Shown here: positions 12,601 to 21,900 of the stretch, piece after piece
Position numbering within the stretch: position 1 is the first letter of the stretch
How the letters are laid out: each line of letters starts with the position of its first letter
Assembly: GCA_019671135.1 (NCBI GenBank)
Contig: JAHRHY010000010.1
Span: 1,922,001-1,986,000 of the forward strand
Source of the DNA: Linnemannia hyalina
Lineage: Eukaryota; Mortierellomycota; Mortierellomycetes; Mortierellales; Mortierellaceae
Direction of reading: 5' to 3'
Length of the DNA stretch: 64,000 bases
Notes under the pieces: generated by a model
The model's input: the letters and a program-made list of their open reading frames with translations, nothing else
Told to the model about the DNA's origin: nothing
Database searches by the model: none
Made by a program: the position numbers and the translations under genes

Positions 12601-15055
12601 CCCGATATCTCGATCCGGCAACCAGTACCGGTTTTTTCATCGCTCGATCCTGGAGTACCTTTATTCACGTACCATTTCCGATCCTTTCGACCTCAACCAG
12701 GTGCCAAAGCATGGAGCTGCCGTAGCAGAGTCCATCGAGTCCTTTGCCGCCCATCCCTTGAACCAATGGAGCATCATCAGAGAGCCGTCGATCCTGCAGT
12801 TTCTGGCTGAGCGCGTGGAACTGGACACCTCATTCAGGAACCTCCTTCTTGTGGCCATTGAGAACTCGAAAACGGATGATACGATCAGCCTAGCAGCAGC
12901 GAACGCCATCTCTATCCTAGTCAGGGCAGGAACGCGATTCAACGGCGCAGACCTACGAGGAATCAGGATTCCGGGAGCTGATCTCTGTGGTGTCGAATTA
13001 GATTCTGCGAACCTCGAGGGAGCCGATCTAAGTGGCGTCAACATGACCAAAACGTGGCTTCGACAAGCGAACCTTGGCAGTACGCAGATGTCAGGAGTTC
13101 AGTTTGGGGAGTTGCCACATCTTGTGCTGGAGAAGAACAGGGTCGCTCGCATCGTCTTCTCATCTGATGGAGGTCTCCTCGCGGTGTCGACAGAACGTTT
13201 GATAGTGGTCGTTTTCGACACGGCGACATGGACTATTGTTGCAGCTCATACTGGGGGAGTAGCCACTGACATTTCGCCGACCACCCGCGAGCTTGCCAAA
13301 GGAGGCAAGGACAACTCCGTGGAACTCGTTGATATCCTGACCGGTGTACTTCGGCTTGCCTTGGTTGGCCACGACGATGGTGCTACATGCGTTTCCTTTT
13401 CACTCGACGGCACCCAGATCGCCACTGCCAGCAATGACACTACCGTGCGCATCTGGTCGACAGTCTCTGGAGATACCCTTCACACCCTTCGCGGCCACTC
13501 CGAATCTGTCACTGGTGTTGCTTTTTCACCGAGCAACGTTCAGCTTGTATCGTGTAGCAAGGACAAGACACTACGAACATGGAACGCTCAGACAGGAGAG
13601 CCTCTGTTTATAATGAATGGCCACACCGACCCTGTGCTATGCGTAACATATTCTCCCGATGGAAGCCAAATTGCTTCAGGAGATAGCAGCGAAGCAGCTG
13701 CACTATGGAGCGCACACACAGGCCAGCTCCTTCATGGTCTGAGCAGCTCGGTTGGGGTAGTTTCTGGTGTGGCGTTTTCTCTGGATGGTCATCAACTCGC
13801 GTCCTGCGGCGAGGACGGGACAGTTCACCTGTGGGACGTCTCTACTGGTGAGTGTATCAACGTTCTTTCTGGACATCTCTTTGGCGTCACCAGTGTCGCC
13901 TATTCACCGACAGGAGGATACATTGCTTCAGGATCAGTAGACGAAACTGTGCGATTTTGGAAGGTTGATGGAGCCTTGTCGGATGCAGCAGAGTCAGGCG
14001 TCCATGCCAAAGCGTGGCATAATGTCGACATGTCGCCAGATGGTGCGTGGATTGTTATTAGCAACATTGATGACGGTGCGGCACAGCTCTGGGAGACACA
14101 AACAGGAAAACCAGGAACGATGTTGAAGGGTCATACAGAAGCGGTTAACGATGTTGCATTTTCACCCTGCGGACAACGGATCGTCTCGGCCAGTGATGAT
14201 ACAACTGTACGACTTTGGTGCGCCCGAACGGGAGCGTCTTTGCAGATCCTTGAAGGTCACACAGTGTCTGCCGTCGGTGTCACTTTTTCACCCGATAGTT
14301 CTCAGATCGCTTCCACCAGCAAGGACAGGACCGTAAGGATCTGGGACATAGAGACCGGAGTGCCTGGTCGTATCCTGGAGGGTCATACGGACATAGTTAG
14401 AGGAGCGACATATTCACCGAGCGGTCATCAACTCGCTACTTGCAGTGATGACAAGACCGTGCGACTATGGTGCACCCAGACTGGAGAGCAACTCTTCATC
14501 ATGGACCATTCTGCAGAAGTAGACAGAGTGATGTTTTCCCCCGATGGACAAGAGCTCGTGTCAGTCTCGATGTCGTATAGTGAGCTTCGGTGCTGGGATC
14601 CGCAAACTGGCGAGCGTCTTGAGAGACTGGACCTGGAGGCAAAACCCTACGGCGTGTTTTGCTGTTGCTCTTCACCCATCATCAAGGAGCAACAGCGACA
14701 GCGACTTGTCGTCACCTCTGGAACAGATGGAATCATGCGTATATGGGATCGAACTAATTCAGGTCCTTGGTCTGAAGTCTTTCAAACCAAGATCGGGATC
14801 AACTTCAGGATTCTATGGAGGCAGAGCAGTTCTGGGGACTCGTACCTGGTCGCTTTGGGTGTTGGATCTATCCGTGTCTGGAGACTGGTAGAATTGGAAG
14901 AAAACAAGTACGTCTTGCGACTAGTCTGGAGTATGGGCAAGAAGGAGCTGTCGCTGGAGAATGCAAACTTGAGTGGCGCAGTTGGATTGAGCCCTGTCGA
15001 TCAAAAGTTAGCGGAGCAGCGTGCGGCTATTATTTATCCAACCAAGAGTTATTAG
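9692..15055 (+). CDS. NLR-like receptor 1: NACHT NTPase, pentapeptide repeats, 14 WD40 repeats
   Basis: 1,787 aa in one exon. N-terminus (about 1-590): a Thr/Ser/Ala-rich low-complexity part (about 70-110), then a helical region of HEAT/ARM-like look. NACHT-type STAND NTPase: Walker A GDSGGGKT at 659-666, Walker B IVICDGYDE around 728-736, then helical lid and winged-helix-like parts. About 1083-1140 is a pentapeptide-repeat block (FNGADLRG, GADLCGVELDSANLEGADLSG). From ~1148 I count 14 WD40 units, enough for two seven-bladed propellers, with good GH...W/D motifs in the middle. Known: fungal STAND proteins of this plan act as intracellular sensors, some in non-self recognition. Ligand and output are unknown. 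The N-terminal effector domain was not recognised. It is a homologue of the gene at 35784-39647, with the same core from 'VQ(A/S)(V/I)P.VE' onward. Confidence 0.93.
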   Translation: MATFNQGKASAVSRLMPSSGQSRFIRLKDAAKELRRVNITSKKRTVPNALASIQFRTIGILIPQDYTGGNISTAITASTITTASTATSATIATNAVTTTTVNTATSISNAVFSSLPPTVSQPWLHAFPTNVSQPSLHVALPPPGSHFETTSQLAYCNNLLLIHLSPSLAAASTFASLCPSQQASIDTILNSEEEQGRIRELTIMLIEEFASDVLKTSEKVFEVALLGPYLDKEYYRKLLNCFIAEFETARLLDIDLLQGLVWLVECARTDYLLPDDLVRILVVLRTRLQETHHQTAKHPFYLTLALSRLLDIMVEGKVQDLRRVIDHEPLTSLLGQLVNSPDPHLKHQVVYALQGLLHVPNDETRRQYMLRQAGNTAMGLLGVASVCKLDLGEFRDGVEYLYKAAGEAHEVGTKIIGGVQALLESGQDIAASVKGGILSGGRRLWYIALREAQGHVRNGWLADLNHLVFEAPCRQDVEFQWGICQLLGEIVVDLQWDIATRQHAIDFLAGLYRNETAWTSNAEVLRRILTIIRQAATLPDIIVSDHAQLMLQSLEKEGIAVKQALYCDVLAGPPHPYSLQTRCPVPSSSPLLARVQAVPEVEYDLYRLRAQRLKKRENVIYTPPQAKPSLQSSDDTLFPLMEKALEFLAGSGLVLLLLGDSGGGKTLFNLQLERTLWKGYKRGGAIPLHINLPTINNPQEDMIDKQLRRLRFFSDAQIQELRQSRQFIVICDGYDESQLKKNLYTTNLLNQPGQWRAKIIVSCRSQYLGLDYRTRFLPTIDPYQKPVAEHFQEAVIVSFSRNQIEQYVEQFVQQPPPHTTDAAQPCWTTKDYMNKLTKIPGLIELVSNPFLLSLALRALPKIVHSEQDLSQVRYTRVRLYDSFTNQWLETNMRRLEGSVLSSEAQSTFDSLLEAGFIQYGLSYQKDLAAAIFRHQDGAPVVEYTHLHDSQTWKAAFFAPGTLATLLREAGPISRSGNQYRFFHRSILEYLYSRTISDPFDLNQVPKHGAAVAESIESFAAHPLNQWSIIREPSILQFLAERVELDTSFRNLLLVAIENSKTDDTISLAAANAISILVRAGTRFNGADLRGIRIPGADLCGVELDSANLEGADLSGVNMTKTWLRQANLGSTQMSGVQFGELPHLVLEKNRVARIVFSSDGGLLAVSTERLIVVVFDTATWTIVAAHTGGVATDISPTTRELAKGGKDNSVELVDILTGVLRLALVGHDDGATCVSFSLDGTQIATASNDTTVRIWSTVSGDTLHTLRGHSESVTGVAFSPSNVQLVSCSKDKTLRTWNAQTGEPLFIMNGHTDPVLCVTYSPDGSQIASGDSSEAAALWSAHTGQLLHGLSSSVGVVSGVAFSLDGHQLASCGEDGTVHLWDVSTGECINVLSGHLFGVTSVAYSPTGGYIASGSVDETVRFWKVDGALSDAAESGVHAKAWHNVDMSPDGAWIVISNIDDGAAQLWETQTGKPGTMLKGHTEAVNDVAFSPCGQRIVSASDDTTVRLWCARTGASLQILEGHTVSAVGVTFSPDSSQIASTSKDRTVRIWDIETGVPGRILEGHTDIVRGATYSPSGHQLATCSDDKTVRLWCTQTGEQLFIMDHSAEVDRVMFSPDGQELVSVSMSYSELRCWDPQTGERLERLDLEAKPYGVFCCCSSPIIKEQQRQRLVVTSGTDGIMRIWDRTNSGPWSEVFQTKIGINFRILWRQSSSGDSYLVALGVGSIRVWRLVELEENKYVLRLVWSMGKKELSLENANLSGAVGLSPVDQKLAEQRAAIIYPTKSY

Positions 15056-15600
15056 TTAGTCAAACAGCTTTTGAAAGCGCAGAATAAAAATATACAAGGG
15101 CAAAGGTGTTTATCGTTGGTTCCGTTTGTCTTATCTCGTATGTTAGGAGAAGATATAGGCAGTGAGTGCTTGCGAGAACGAGCATAACATTTTGTTATGG
15201 GTCAACAGAGAAATCAGAAAAATGATTCACGCAGTGTAACCCAAAATTATTATCTACCTTGGTTTCATGGGGGGTCTTTAAGCATGGTCCATGGTTCACT
15301 ATGACAGGTTTAAGGAAAGGTATGTGTTGTAATCTTGTGTTTGCTGTTCATTCTTTTCGCTAATTTATCCCTTTGGTGCATTGGGCACCAATCTTAGAAA
15401 TTGTCTGTTTTCCTTTTTGTCACACCCATTCTAGATGTCCTGAGGTGGGCCTGTTGTGGGTGTGACAAAAAGGAGAATTGACATGTTATCATACAAATGT
15501 TCAACAACTCAACCTGTTCTCACATCCGCCTAGACCTTTGACCTCACCATCTCTCACCTCCCTCGCCCTTCATTGTGATTGCATTCAGTCGCCGACATCA
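15056..15600. other. Intergenic, with a perfect 17-bp inverted repeat
   Basis: This is the 3' region of NLR 1 (AATAAAAATA near 15082 may be its poly(A) signal). It holds no gene. An inverted repeat has arms 15412-15428 and 15457-15473 (CCTTTTTGTCACACCCA and its complement) with a 28-nt loop. The pairing extends about four further bases outward with one G-T pair. The old retroelement copy begins near 15600. Confidence 0.6.
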
Positions 15601-16341
15601 CCAGCTTAAACGGGAAAAATAAAACTAGATACGAATGAAGGGGATTCTTCCCATCCTCTCCATAATTGGCAACCTCCTCCTTCCTAACAAACACTCCAAC
15701 AACCGCTCGTCAGCAGCGCGTGGGTCCTTGGTCGCTCCAGGGCACCTTCCTTCATCATGTGTGGCTAGCGAAGCGCCACACGGGCAGAGACCATCGTGTG
15801 TGATGTAACCGTATCCTTGACTCCAGTCACCTCGGGGGCCTGTGTACTTGGATATCTTGTCCTTGGCAGAGATACCCTGGGTCTGCTCCCACGCGATCGT
15901 CGCGGAGCACTGAGGTTTCCAGATCAGCTCCGAGGCCTGTGCCTCCTGGTAGCCAACAAACTTGTGAAGAACCGTCTTGGCGATGGACATTAGGGTCCGG
16001 AAGACCGCGGACCATTCAGTCAACATGCTTATGGGAGTGATGCCTCGGAGGAGGTTCGACACGTTCCACATCGGGCTTTCGTCTCGATCGGGAGCAGGAC
16101 TACCGCTGTGCACGGCTCGAGCTCCACCGATGGAGGAAAATCCTCGTACATGATCCGCATCCGAAGGGGGCCACCAGTGTATGGGTACTGGCCTCGGTAC
16201 CTGACGACCCCTGTCCACCGCGCGTTTGTATTCCCGCTTTCTGGCTGCGTTGTAGCTGTTTGTCGCCTGCACACCCCACTCGTTAATCTTGCCCACGGTC
16301 TCCTTCCAGATCTCAGTGGTGGGCTTGCGAGCCTGCACCTC
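15600..16341 (-). mobile_element. 3' part of an older, internally deleted copy of the RNase H-encoding LINE
   Basis: This stretch is about 90% like the 3' part of the element at 16342-18777, including the shared end of the coding frame and the motif GCTTAAACGG just after it. The coding remnant 15625-16338 runs in frame into QARKP, then directly to TTEIW. The Cys/His segment found there in the newer copy is missing (about 90 bp deleted). The rest of this older copy continues on the other side of the newer insertion at 18794 to about 18860, where RRATE is joined in frame to VQARKP. It therefore also lacks the RNase H region. It is a dead, deleted derivative that served as the target for the newer insertion. 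Confidence 0.8.
15625..16338 (-). pseudogene. Deleted C-terminal remnant of the LINE RNase H protein
   Basis: 237 codons. It matches the last ~230 residues of the protein encoded at 16527-18689 with scattered substitutions. The zinc-knuckle-like segment (CVCRRC...HVWKC) is deleted, and so are RNase H and the coiled coil. The frame stays open through the deletions and the 16-bp target site, but the remnant is interrupted by the 2.4-kb insertion, so no complete protein is expected. Confidence 0.8.
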
Positions 16342-16526
16342 TTTTTTTTTTTTTCGTACACAATTTTATTTCTCTGACAAACAGCATAGAGAAGTTATTT
16401 GGAAGTAAAAGGGAACTACAGACCAAACTCTTCAGTGCACCATCCACCAGTCGCAGTCCGGTCCAGAACCTGGCTCTGCGCAACAATTGTCGCTGCTCTT
16501 CACAGCTTAAACGGAAGAAAATAAAA

Positions 16527-18689
16527 CTAGATACGAATGAAGGGGATTCTTCCCATCCTCTTCATCATTGACAACCTCCTCCTTCCTAACAAACTCTCCA
16601 ACAAACGCTCGTCAGCAGCGCGTGGGTCCTTGGTCGCCCCAGGGCACCTTCCTTCACAATGTGTGGCTAGCGAAGCGCCACACGGACAGAAACCATCATG
16701 CGTGATGTAACCGTATCCTTGACTCCAGTCACCTCGGGGGCCTGTGTACTTGGATGTCTTGTCCTTGGCAGAGATGCCCTGGGTCTGCTCCCACGCGATC
16801 GTCGCGGAGCACCGAGGTTTCCAGATCAGCTCCGAGGCCTGCGCCTCCAGGTAGCCAACAAACTTGTGAAGGACTGTCTTGGCGATGGACATTGGGGTCC
16901 GGAAGACCGCGGACCATTCAGTCAACATGCTCAAGGGGGTGATGCCGCGGAGGAGATCCGACACATTCCACATCGGTTTCTCGTCTCGATCGAGAGCTGG
17001 ACTACCGCTGTGCACGGCTCGAGCTCCACCGATGGAGGAAAATCCTCGTACATGATCTGCATCCGAAGGGGGCCACCAGTGTATGGGTACTGGCCTCGGT
17101 ACCTGACGACCTCTGTCCACCGCGCGTTTGTATTCCCGCTTCCTGGCTGCGTTGTAGCTGTTTGTGGCCTGCACACCCCACTCATTAATCTTGCCCATGG
17201 CCTCCTTCCAGATCTCAGTGGTGGTCTCAGCTGCCGAAGGGCATTTCCAGACGTGATCGTTATCCTCCTTCTCGAGCTCGCATCGTCGGCACACGCATGT
17301 TGGGTACAGGTTGGGCTTGCGAGCCTGCATGGAGTTCAGAGTGGGCAGCATTCCATGCAGCTTTTTGATGTGATGTGTTCTTTGATGGGAGTCCTTGCTG
17401 TTGCTGTAAAAGGTGAAGACTGCGTGCCTGTCGTGGACATAAGCCAAGGTCGAGTTCCATTCCACGTCCTCGATGTCAGGGATCGCCCTCTTGACCCGCC
17501 TCTGTGACGTCCAGGCCTGATGGTGACGGATTGTCGATTGTTGTTTGAGGAGCTGACGTAGATCGATTTCAACAATCCCGCCGTAACAATGTGCAAAGGT
17601 CGTGATATCCGTCTGTTGAGTGAGATCCACCATCCAGGGCACTGAACCACTCTGTGCTGCCACCTTCGCCGCCTGATCCGCAAGTTCGTTTCCGTGGATG
17701 TTGCTGTGACCTTTGATCCACACCACCTCAACCCCGCCTGGCCGAGATTCCACAACCTGACAAAGCACCGCCCAGATACCCGCATATGTACTCCTGAATC
17801 GCTTCCTCGGTAAGGTGTCCCGACGATTCTTCACCAGGCGACTATACTGATCCACCACTGACTGATTGTCCAGCTTGACCACAATGTCCTGTTCCGGTGG
17901 TGCTGACAGGACTGCGGCTAATAAGCCCATGAGCTCGGCCTTAGCCGAGGATGCGTGACCGTCCGTTCGTCCTTGTACTGTCAGAGGGTTGTCCTGAGTG
18001 AGATCCACCACTCCAAAGGCCTGGGATACTTCTAGCGTTCCCGAGTTCAGAAGAGATCCGTCAGAGTACAGGACGCGAGGGGTGGAGTTGTCGACGTGTG
18101 TGTCCTGAACTACGCGCATGGACGCCGCCTCTACTGGAGACAGGCAAAGGGGGCCGATCTGTGTGGTCGGGGGTCCTGGTACAGGCGGTGGTTGGACTTG
18201 ATGGCGTTCTTGCAAAGGAAAGCTAGCATCTGTGTCAAAGGCTGGTTTGTATCGTGGTTTCGTTTCCTTGAGGCTGGATAGGATCTCTTTTAGGCGAGCG
18301 ACGACCAAGCGGTGTTGTTGACGGAGTGCTTCCTTGTCCTTTTTCTGCTGCAGTCTCCTGGCTTGGTGTTGTTGACGGAGTGCTTCCTTTTCCTCTTTCT
18401 GCTGCAGTCTCCTGGCTTGGTGTTGTTGATGGAGTGCCTCTGTTTCTTTCTGCTGTTGCAGTTTCCTGGCTTGGGAGGATTCCAGCTGTTGCACCCTCAA
18501 TCGATAGTCCTCTGCTTTCCTGGTCAGCCTGATCTCCAAATCCGAGCGAAGAGAGACAAAGCGATGAGCACGGTATTCGTTGACGGCCTCGGTGGCCCGG
18601 CGACGTATCCCAAGGGCGACGGTCTTGCGACGACTAGAAATTGACTTGATGCGGGCGGCTGCGTTGTCGGCCTGAGTATTGGTCATCAA
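16527..18689 (-). CDS. Retroelement protein with coiled coil, RNase H and zinc-knuckle-like region (5'-truncated)
   Basis: 720 codons from the listed start (TTG, with an ATG as the next codon), but the frame is open up to the element's 5' border at 18777, so the true N-terminus is lost. Residues 73-126 are three 18-residue Gln/Lys-rich repeats (QARRLQQKEEKEALRQQH type), predicted coiled coil. RNase H domain about 206-350: acidic residues in LYSDGS (Asp210), AKAELMGL, KLDNQSVV and NELADQAA are all present. Then a CVCRRC...HVWKC zinc-binding-like motif as found at the C-terminus of LINE ORF2 proteins, and ~230 residues of unknown fold. The RNase H active site looks intact. RNase H here would degrade RNA in the RNA/DNA hybrid during retrotransposition. 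I see no reverse transcriptase part. Confidence 0.8.
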   Translation of the reverse strand: MMTNTQADNAAARIKSISSRRKTVALGIRRRATEAVNEYRAHRFVSLRSDLEIRLTRKAEDYRLRVQQLESSQARKLQQQKETEALHQQHQARRLQQKEEKEALRQQHQARRLQQKKDKEALRQQHRLVVARLKEILSSLKETKPRYKPAFDTDASFPLQERHQVQPPPVPGPPTTQIGPLCLSPVEAASMRVVQDTHVDNSTPRVLYSDGSLLNSGTLEVSQAFGVVDLTQDNPLTVQGRTDGHASSAKAELMGLLAAVLSAPPEQDIVVKLDNQSVVDQYSRLVKNRRDTLPRKRFRSTYAGIWAVLCQVVESRPGGVEVVWIKGHSNIHGNELADQAAKVAAQSGSVPWMVDLTQQTDITTFAHCYGGIVEIDLRQLLKQQSTIRHHQAWTSQRRVKRAIPDIEDVEWNSTLAYVHDRHAVFTFYSNSKDSHQRTHHIKKLHGMLPTLNSMQARKPNLYPTCVCRRCELEKEDNDHVWKCPSAAETTTEIWKEAMGKINEWGVQATNSYNAARKREYKRAVDRGRQVPRPVPIHWWPPSDADHVRGFSSIGGARAVHSGSPALDRDEKPMWNVSDLLRGITPLSMLTEWSAVFRTPMSIAKTVLHKFVGYLEAQASELIWKPRCSATIAWEQTQGISAKDKTSKYTGPRGDWSQGYGYITHDGFCPCGASLATHCEGRCPGATKDPRAADERLLESLLGRRRLSMMKRMGRIPFIRI
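18312..18473 (-). repeat. 54-bp minisatellite inside the RNase H ORF
   Basis: Three tandem 54-bp units encode the three 18-residue coiled-coil repeats (residues 73-126 of the retroelement protein). On the + strand each unit contains TGTTGTTGA(C/T)GGAGTGC and CTGCAGT(C/T)TCCTGGCTTGG. The two units closest to 18312 are nearly identical; the third differs more and is the older-looking unit. Confidence 0.85.
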
Positions 18690-18910
18690 AAGAATGGCAG
18701 CCAGTTCTTGTGGTTTCCTGGCAAGTTGACTCCAGTATCGGCTTCTGAGTCCATCATACTTTGTGTTGTCTGCCGACTGCGAGCCTGCACCTCGGTGGCC
18801 CGGCGACCCACACGGGGCCTTCTGGGGCCCGAAAAGCTCAAAATAACGAGCGGAAGGTAAATCTAATAAATAAATAAGTCTAAAAATTCAACGACAATCA
18901 CGAAGCAATT

Positions 18911-18935
18911 GGGGATCTAGCTCAAATGGTAGAGC
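18911..18935 (+). pseudogene. tRNA-Ala 5' fragment (nt 1-25), target-site duplication of the LINE
   Basis: These 25 bases are identical to nt 1-25 of the tRNA-Ala gene at 22034-22106, from the first G of the acceptor stem to the last base of the D stem. After 18935 the sequence leaves the tRNA and enters LINE coding sequence. Flanking bases outside the 25 nt differ at both ends. It is not a functional tRNA; it marks the left edge of the insertion. Confidence 0.9.
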
Positions 18936-21900
18936 ACATTCAAGGACATGCTATCCGGCCTGCTGACACAAGTATACAACGAGGCAACGAAAGAGGATTT
19001 TGACCTGCCCCCGTCGACCAAAAAGTCGGCCGTCGCTCTTTTTTTTAAAAAAGGAGAACGATCGTTGTGCAAAAATTATCGCCCTATATCCCTTTCTGGG
19101 TGCGACTACAAAATTTTTACAAAAGCACTGACAGAACGAGTCAACAAGGTCGCCACCTACCTTCTCCAGCCCTGGCAAACAGGTTTTGTCAAGGGCAGGC
19201 AGGGTCATGACAACGTACTTAATATGCATCTTTTGATGCAGCATGTGCAGAAACAAATCACAGACGAACAGTTGGCACAACATCGCATTCTCCAATTTTT
19301 GGATCTGAATGACGCGATGGAGAGACACCCACGCCCCGACCTCCCTGCTGATGCCCTTCTTAGTCTCGACCAAGAAAAGGCATATGACAGAGTAGAATGG
19401 AAGTATCTTCATGAAGCGCTCAAAGCCTTTGGCTTTGGAGACCGCTTCAGGACGTGGATTACTCGATGCTATACTAATCCGTCGAGCAGAATCATTGTCA
19501 ATGGACGCATGACCCAGCCTTTTCAAATTGAACGAGGACTGAGACAAGGCGATCCACTAGCACCACTACTATTCAACTTTGTTCTTGAACCCTTTCTTAG
19601 GTACTACAGCCAGAGAGCTCGTGGTACCCTGCTCCCGAACGGTGACGCCTCCAAAGTGAACGCTTTTGCAGATGACACCACCCTGTCCATCTCCAGAGGG
19701 GATGAGGAAGTAGTGATGGGGGCCTTGGCTCTACATGAACTTGCATCAGGAGCCAAGGTAAACAAGGACAAGACAGCACTCATACCACTACAACCTTGGG
19801 CCCAACACTATTTCAATTTTGATCACCTCACAAATTGGGAAAGATATGGAGCACCATTCACACATCTAGGTGTAGAACTGTCCGTTAATGGATTTAACCT
19901 GGAAGTGATCGAAAAGAGACTTATTAATGACCTGAAGGGATCGACCGCAGCCTGGCGGCTGCGCGGTCTCACCATTCAGGGCAGAGTCACTGTCTTGAAC
20001 ACATATCTGTTATCCAAACTATGGCACTGTTCACCGTTCTACCCCTTTACAAACAATTTTTACGACCAAATAGAAAATATCCTAAGGGACGTGCTGTGGC
20101 ATGGCAGAAAAGTCCGTATCTCGCTGGATACATTTTTCAAGCCAAAAAAGGACGGAGGATGGGGTCTTATCCACCCTCGCTCTCAAGTCCTTGCCCTCAA
20201 GGCAAAGTGGATTGCTCGTTGGAAGACGGAACGGCCAGGAGTAAAATGGCAGCACACCTTTGAGACTGTTGCCCAGTACACCCGCCCCCTTATTCAACAA
20301 GACACACCTATCACACACTTTGCGGCACTACCACCAACAAAGATGCAACAAAACCCAACACCCCAAGCCATCAAGTCCAGAAAAGCCGACACCCTCACCC
20401 ACCACATCCTCATGTCATGGACAAAGGTCAAGGCGTTACTCAAGGACGGAACCACTACAGACTCGGATCCAAGGGAAGCCATTCTTTTTGGTAAACACAA
20501 GTCACCCCTCAAAGAATTTTCTGTCCGCAAAGCACGAAGCACAATCGTCAGCGGACTTGAGCTCCCCCAGCCCATCACCATTGCCGACAAGCTCGCTAAC
20601 CCGGGCCAAGCCTCTTTCCCATGGGACTGGACGGCTGCGCAGTGGAAGTTGATCTGGGACCGAGTACACAACACGAACCTACGTCGCAAGGAACACGACC
20701 TTCTATACAAGCTGGCCTATAACAGGGTGACCACCAACAATATCCGCAAGCACTACAAGGAAGCGGATACGGACGGTACATGTAGACGGTGCGATACAGG
20801 AGCGAGTGAAGACAACCGTCATGCCTTTCACGACTGTCCAGAGTTGGCGACACACTGGGACAGCTTGCATGACCTCATCAAGACTATTTACCCTGACCTC
20901 AACGACTTGTCTCGCACCGCCCAGGACAGGATTTTTTGCTGGCCTGAACGAGACAACATGAATGACTACCCTCTTGTATACCACCTGCAAACAGCAGCAC
21001 TCTGGTCGATATATGTTACCTTTTCCAAGCTGGGAGCAGGAGAGCAACTCGAGCCAGGCGCGCTACAGTCGATTTTTCTCCAGAATTGCCGTACCAGAGG
21101 CATGGAGGAGTGGATTCGAGCGGAGCAGCAGGACAAGAAGAACGCAACAAGGCCGATCCGAGAAGAGGAGGCACCGATGGACCCGCACGCGGGCAAGAAC
21201 GCCTTTTATGAGATGTGGCACCACACACCACATATCAAGGTGACCAAGAAGGGACCTCAGTTCGGAGACGCATTCCAACCACCATAACATGAGCAGGAGG
21301 AGAACGGGCAGCCAGCAGGATTAATTAGTATAGATTTCCTTTTTTTTTTTTTTTTTTTTTTTTTCTTTCTCTTTCTTTCTTTCTCATTTCTCTGTATCTC
21401 TACGTCAAGCGTCTATATACCCTCCCTTTCGCCTTTCGCTTGACCTTTTCCCTTTTTTTTTTATTTTTTTATTCTTTCTCTTTCTCTTTTTCTATCTCTA
21501 ATCTCTTTTTCACTATTTCTATTATCCTTTTCCCCTCCTCTCCTCCAAACCCACAAACACAAACCCACACAAACACCAAACACACACACAAGCCTCAACG
21601 TCATTACCTTCGAGCCTGACACGCTCATGCTCACCTCCGTATCAGATCACAGACACAGAGGACATGGATCTCACCCGTTTAAGCAGCGGAAACACTTTGA
21701 ACAAGCAGTCAACGGCTGTTTTGGCCCACACAAGACCAACAGGCACCGTACCAAGGCGGCGATGCCTGCCCAACAGCTCTAACACCCCCCCGAGCCGAGA
21801 TCCACCCCCTCCCCCATCCTTACCTTCGCCCTGTACTATAACTTCCAACTTGGATCCTCCCTCCCTCTTTTTCCTACTGTCCCCTCCCTACATTTTTTTT

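Larger units (their letters stand above)
16342..18777 (-). mobile_element. 5'-truncated LINE insertion carrying RNase H, with poly(A) tail and 16-bp target duplication
   Basis: Borders are defined by a direct repeat, TGCGAGCCTGCACCTC, at 16326-16341 and 18778-18793. On the minus strand the element ends in a run of 13 A (16354-16342) about a dozen bases after AATAAAATT, as expected for target-primed reverse transcription. At the 5' end (18777) the reading frame is already open (SADNTKYDG...), so the element is 5'-truncated and was once longer. The target was an older deleted copy of the same family. Total length is 2,436 bp. No reverse transcriptase lies within what remains. Confidence 0.85.

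Noticed and set aside
18911..18935. Second tRNA-Ala gene
   Set aside because: Only nt 1-25 are present; the sequence then changes to LINE coding sequence.
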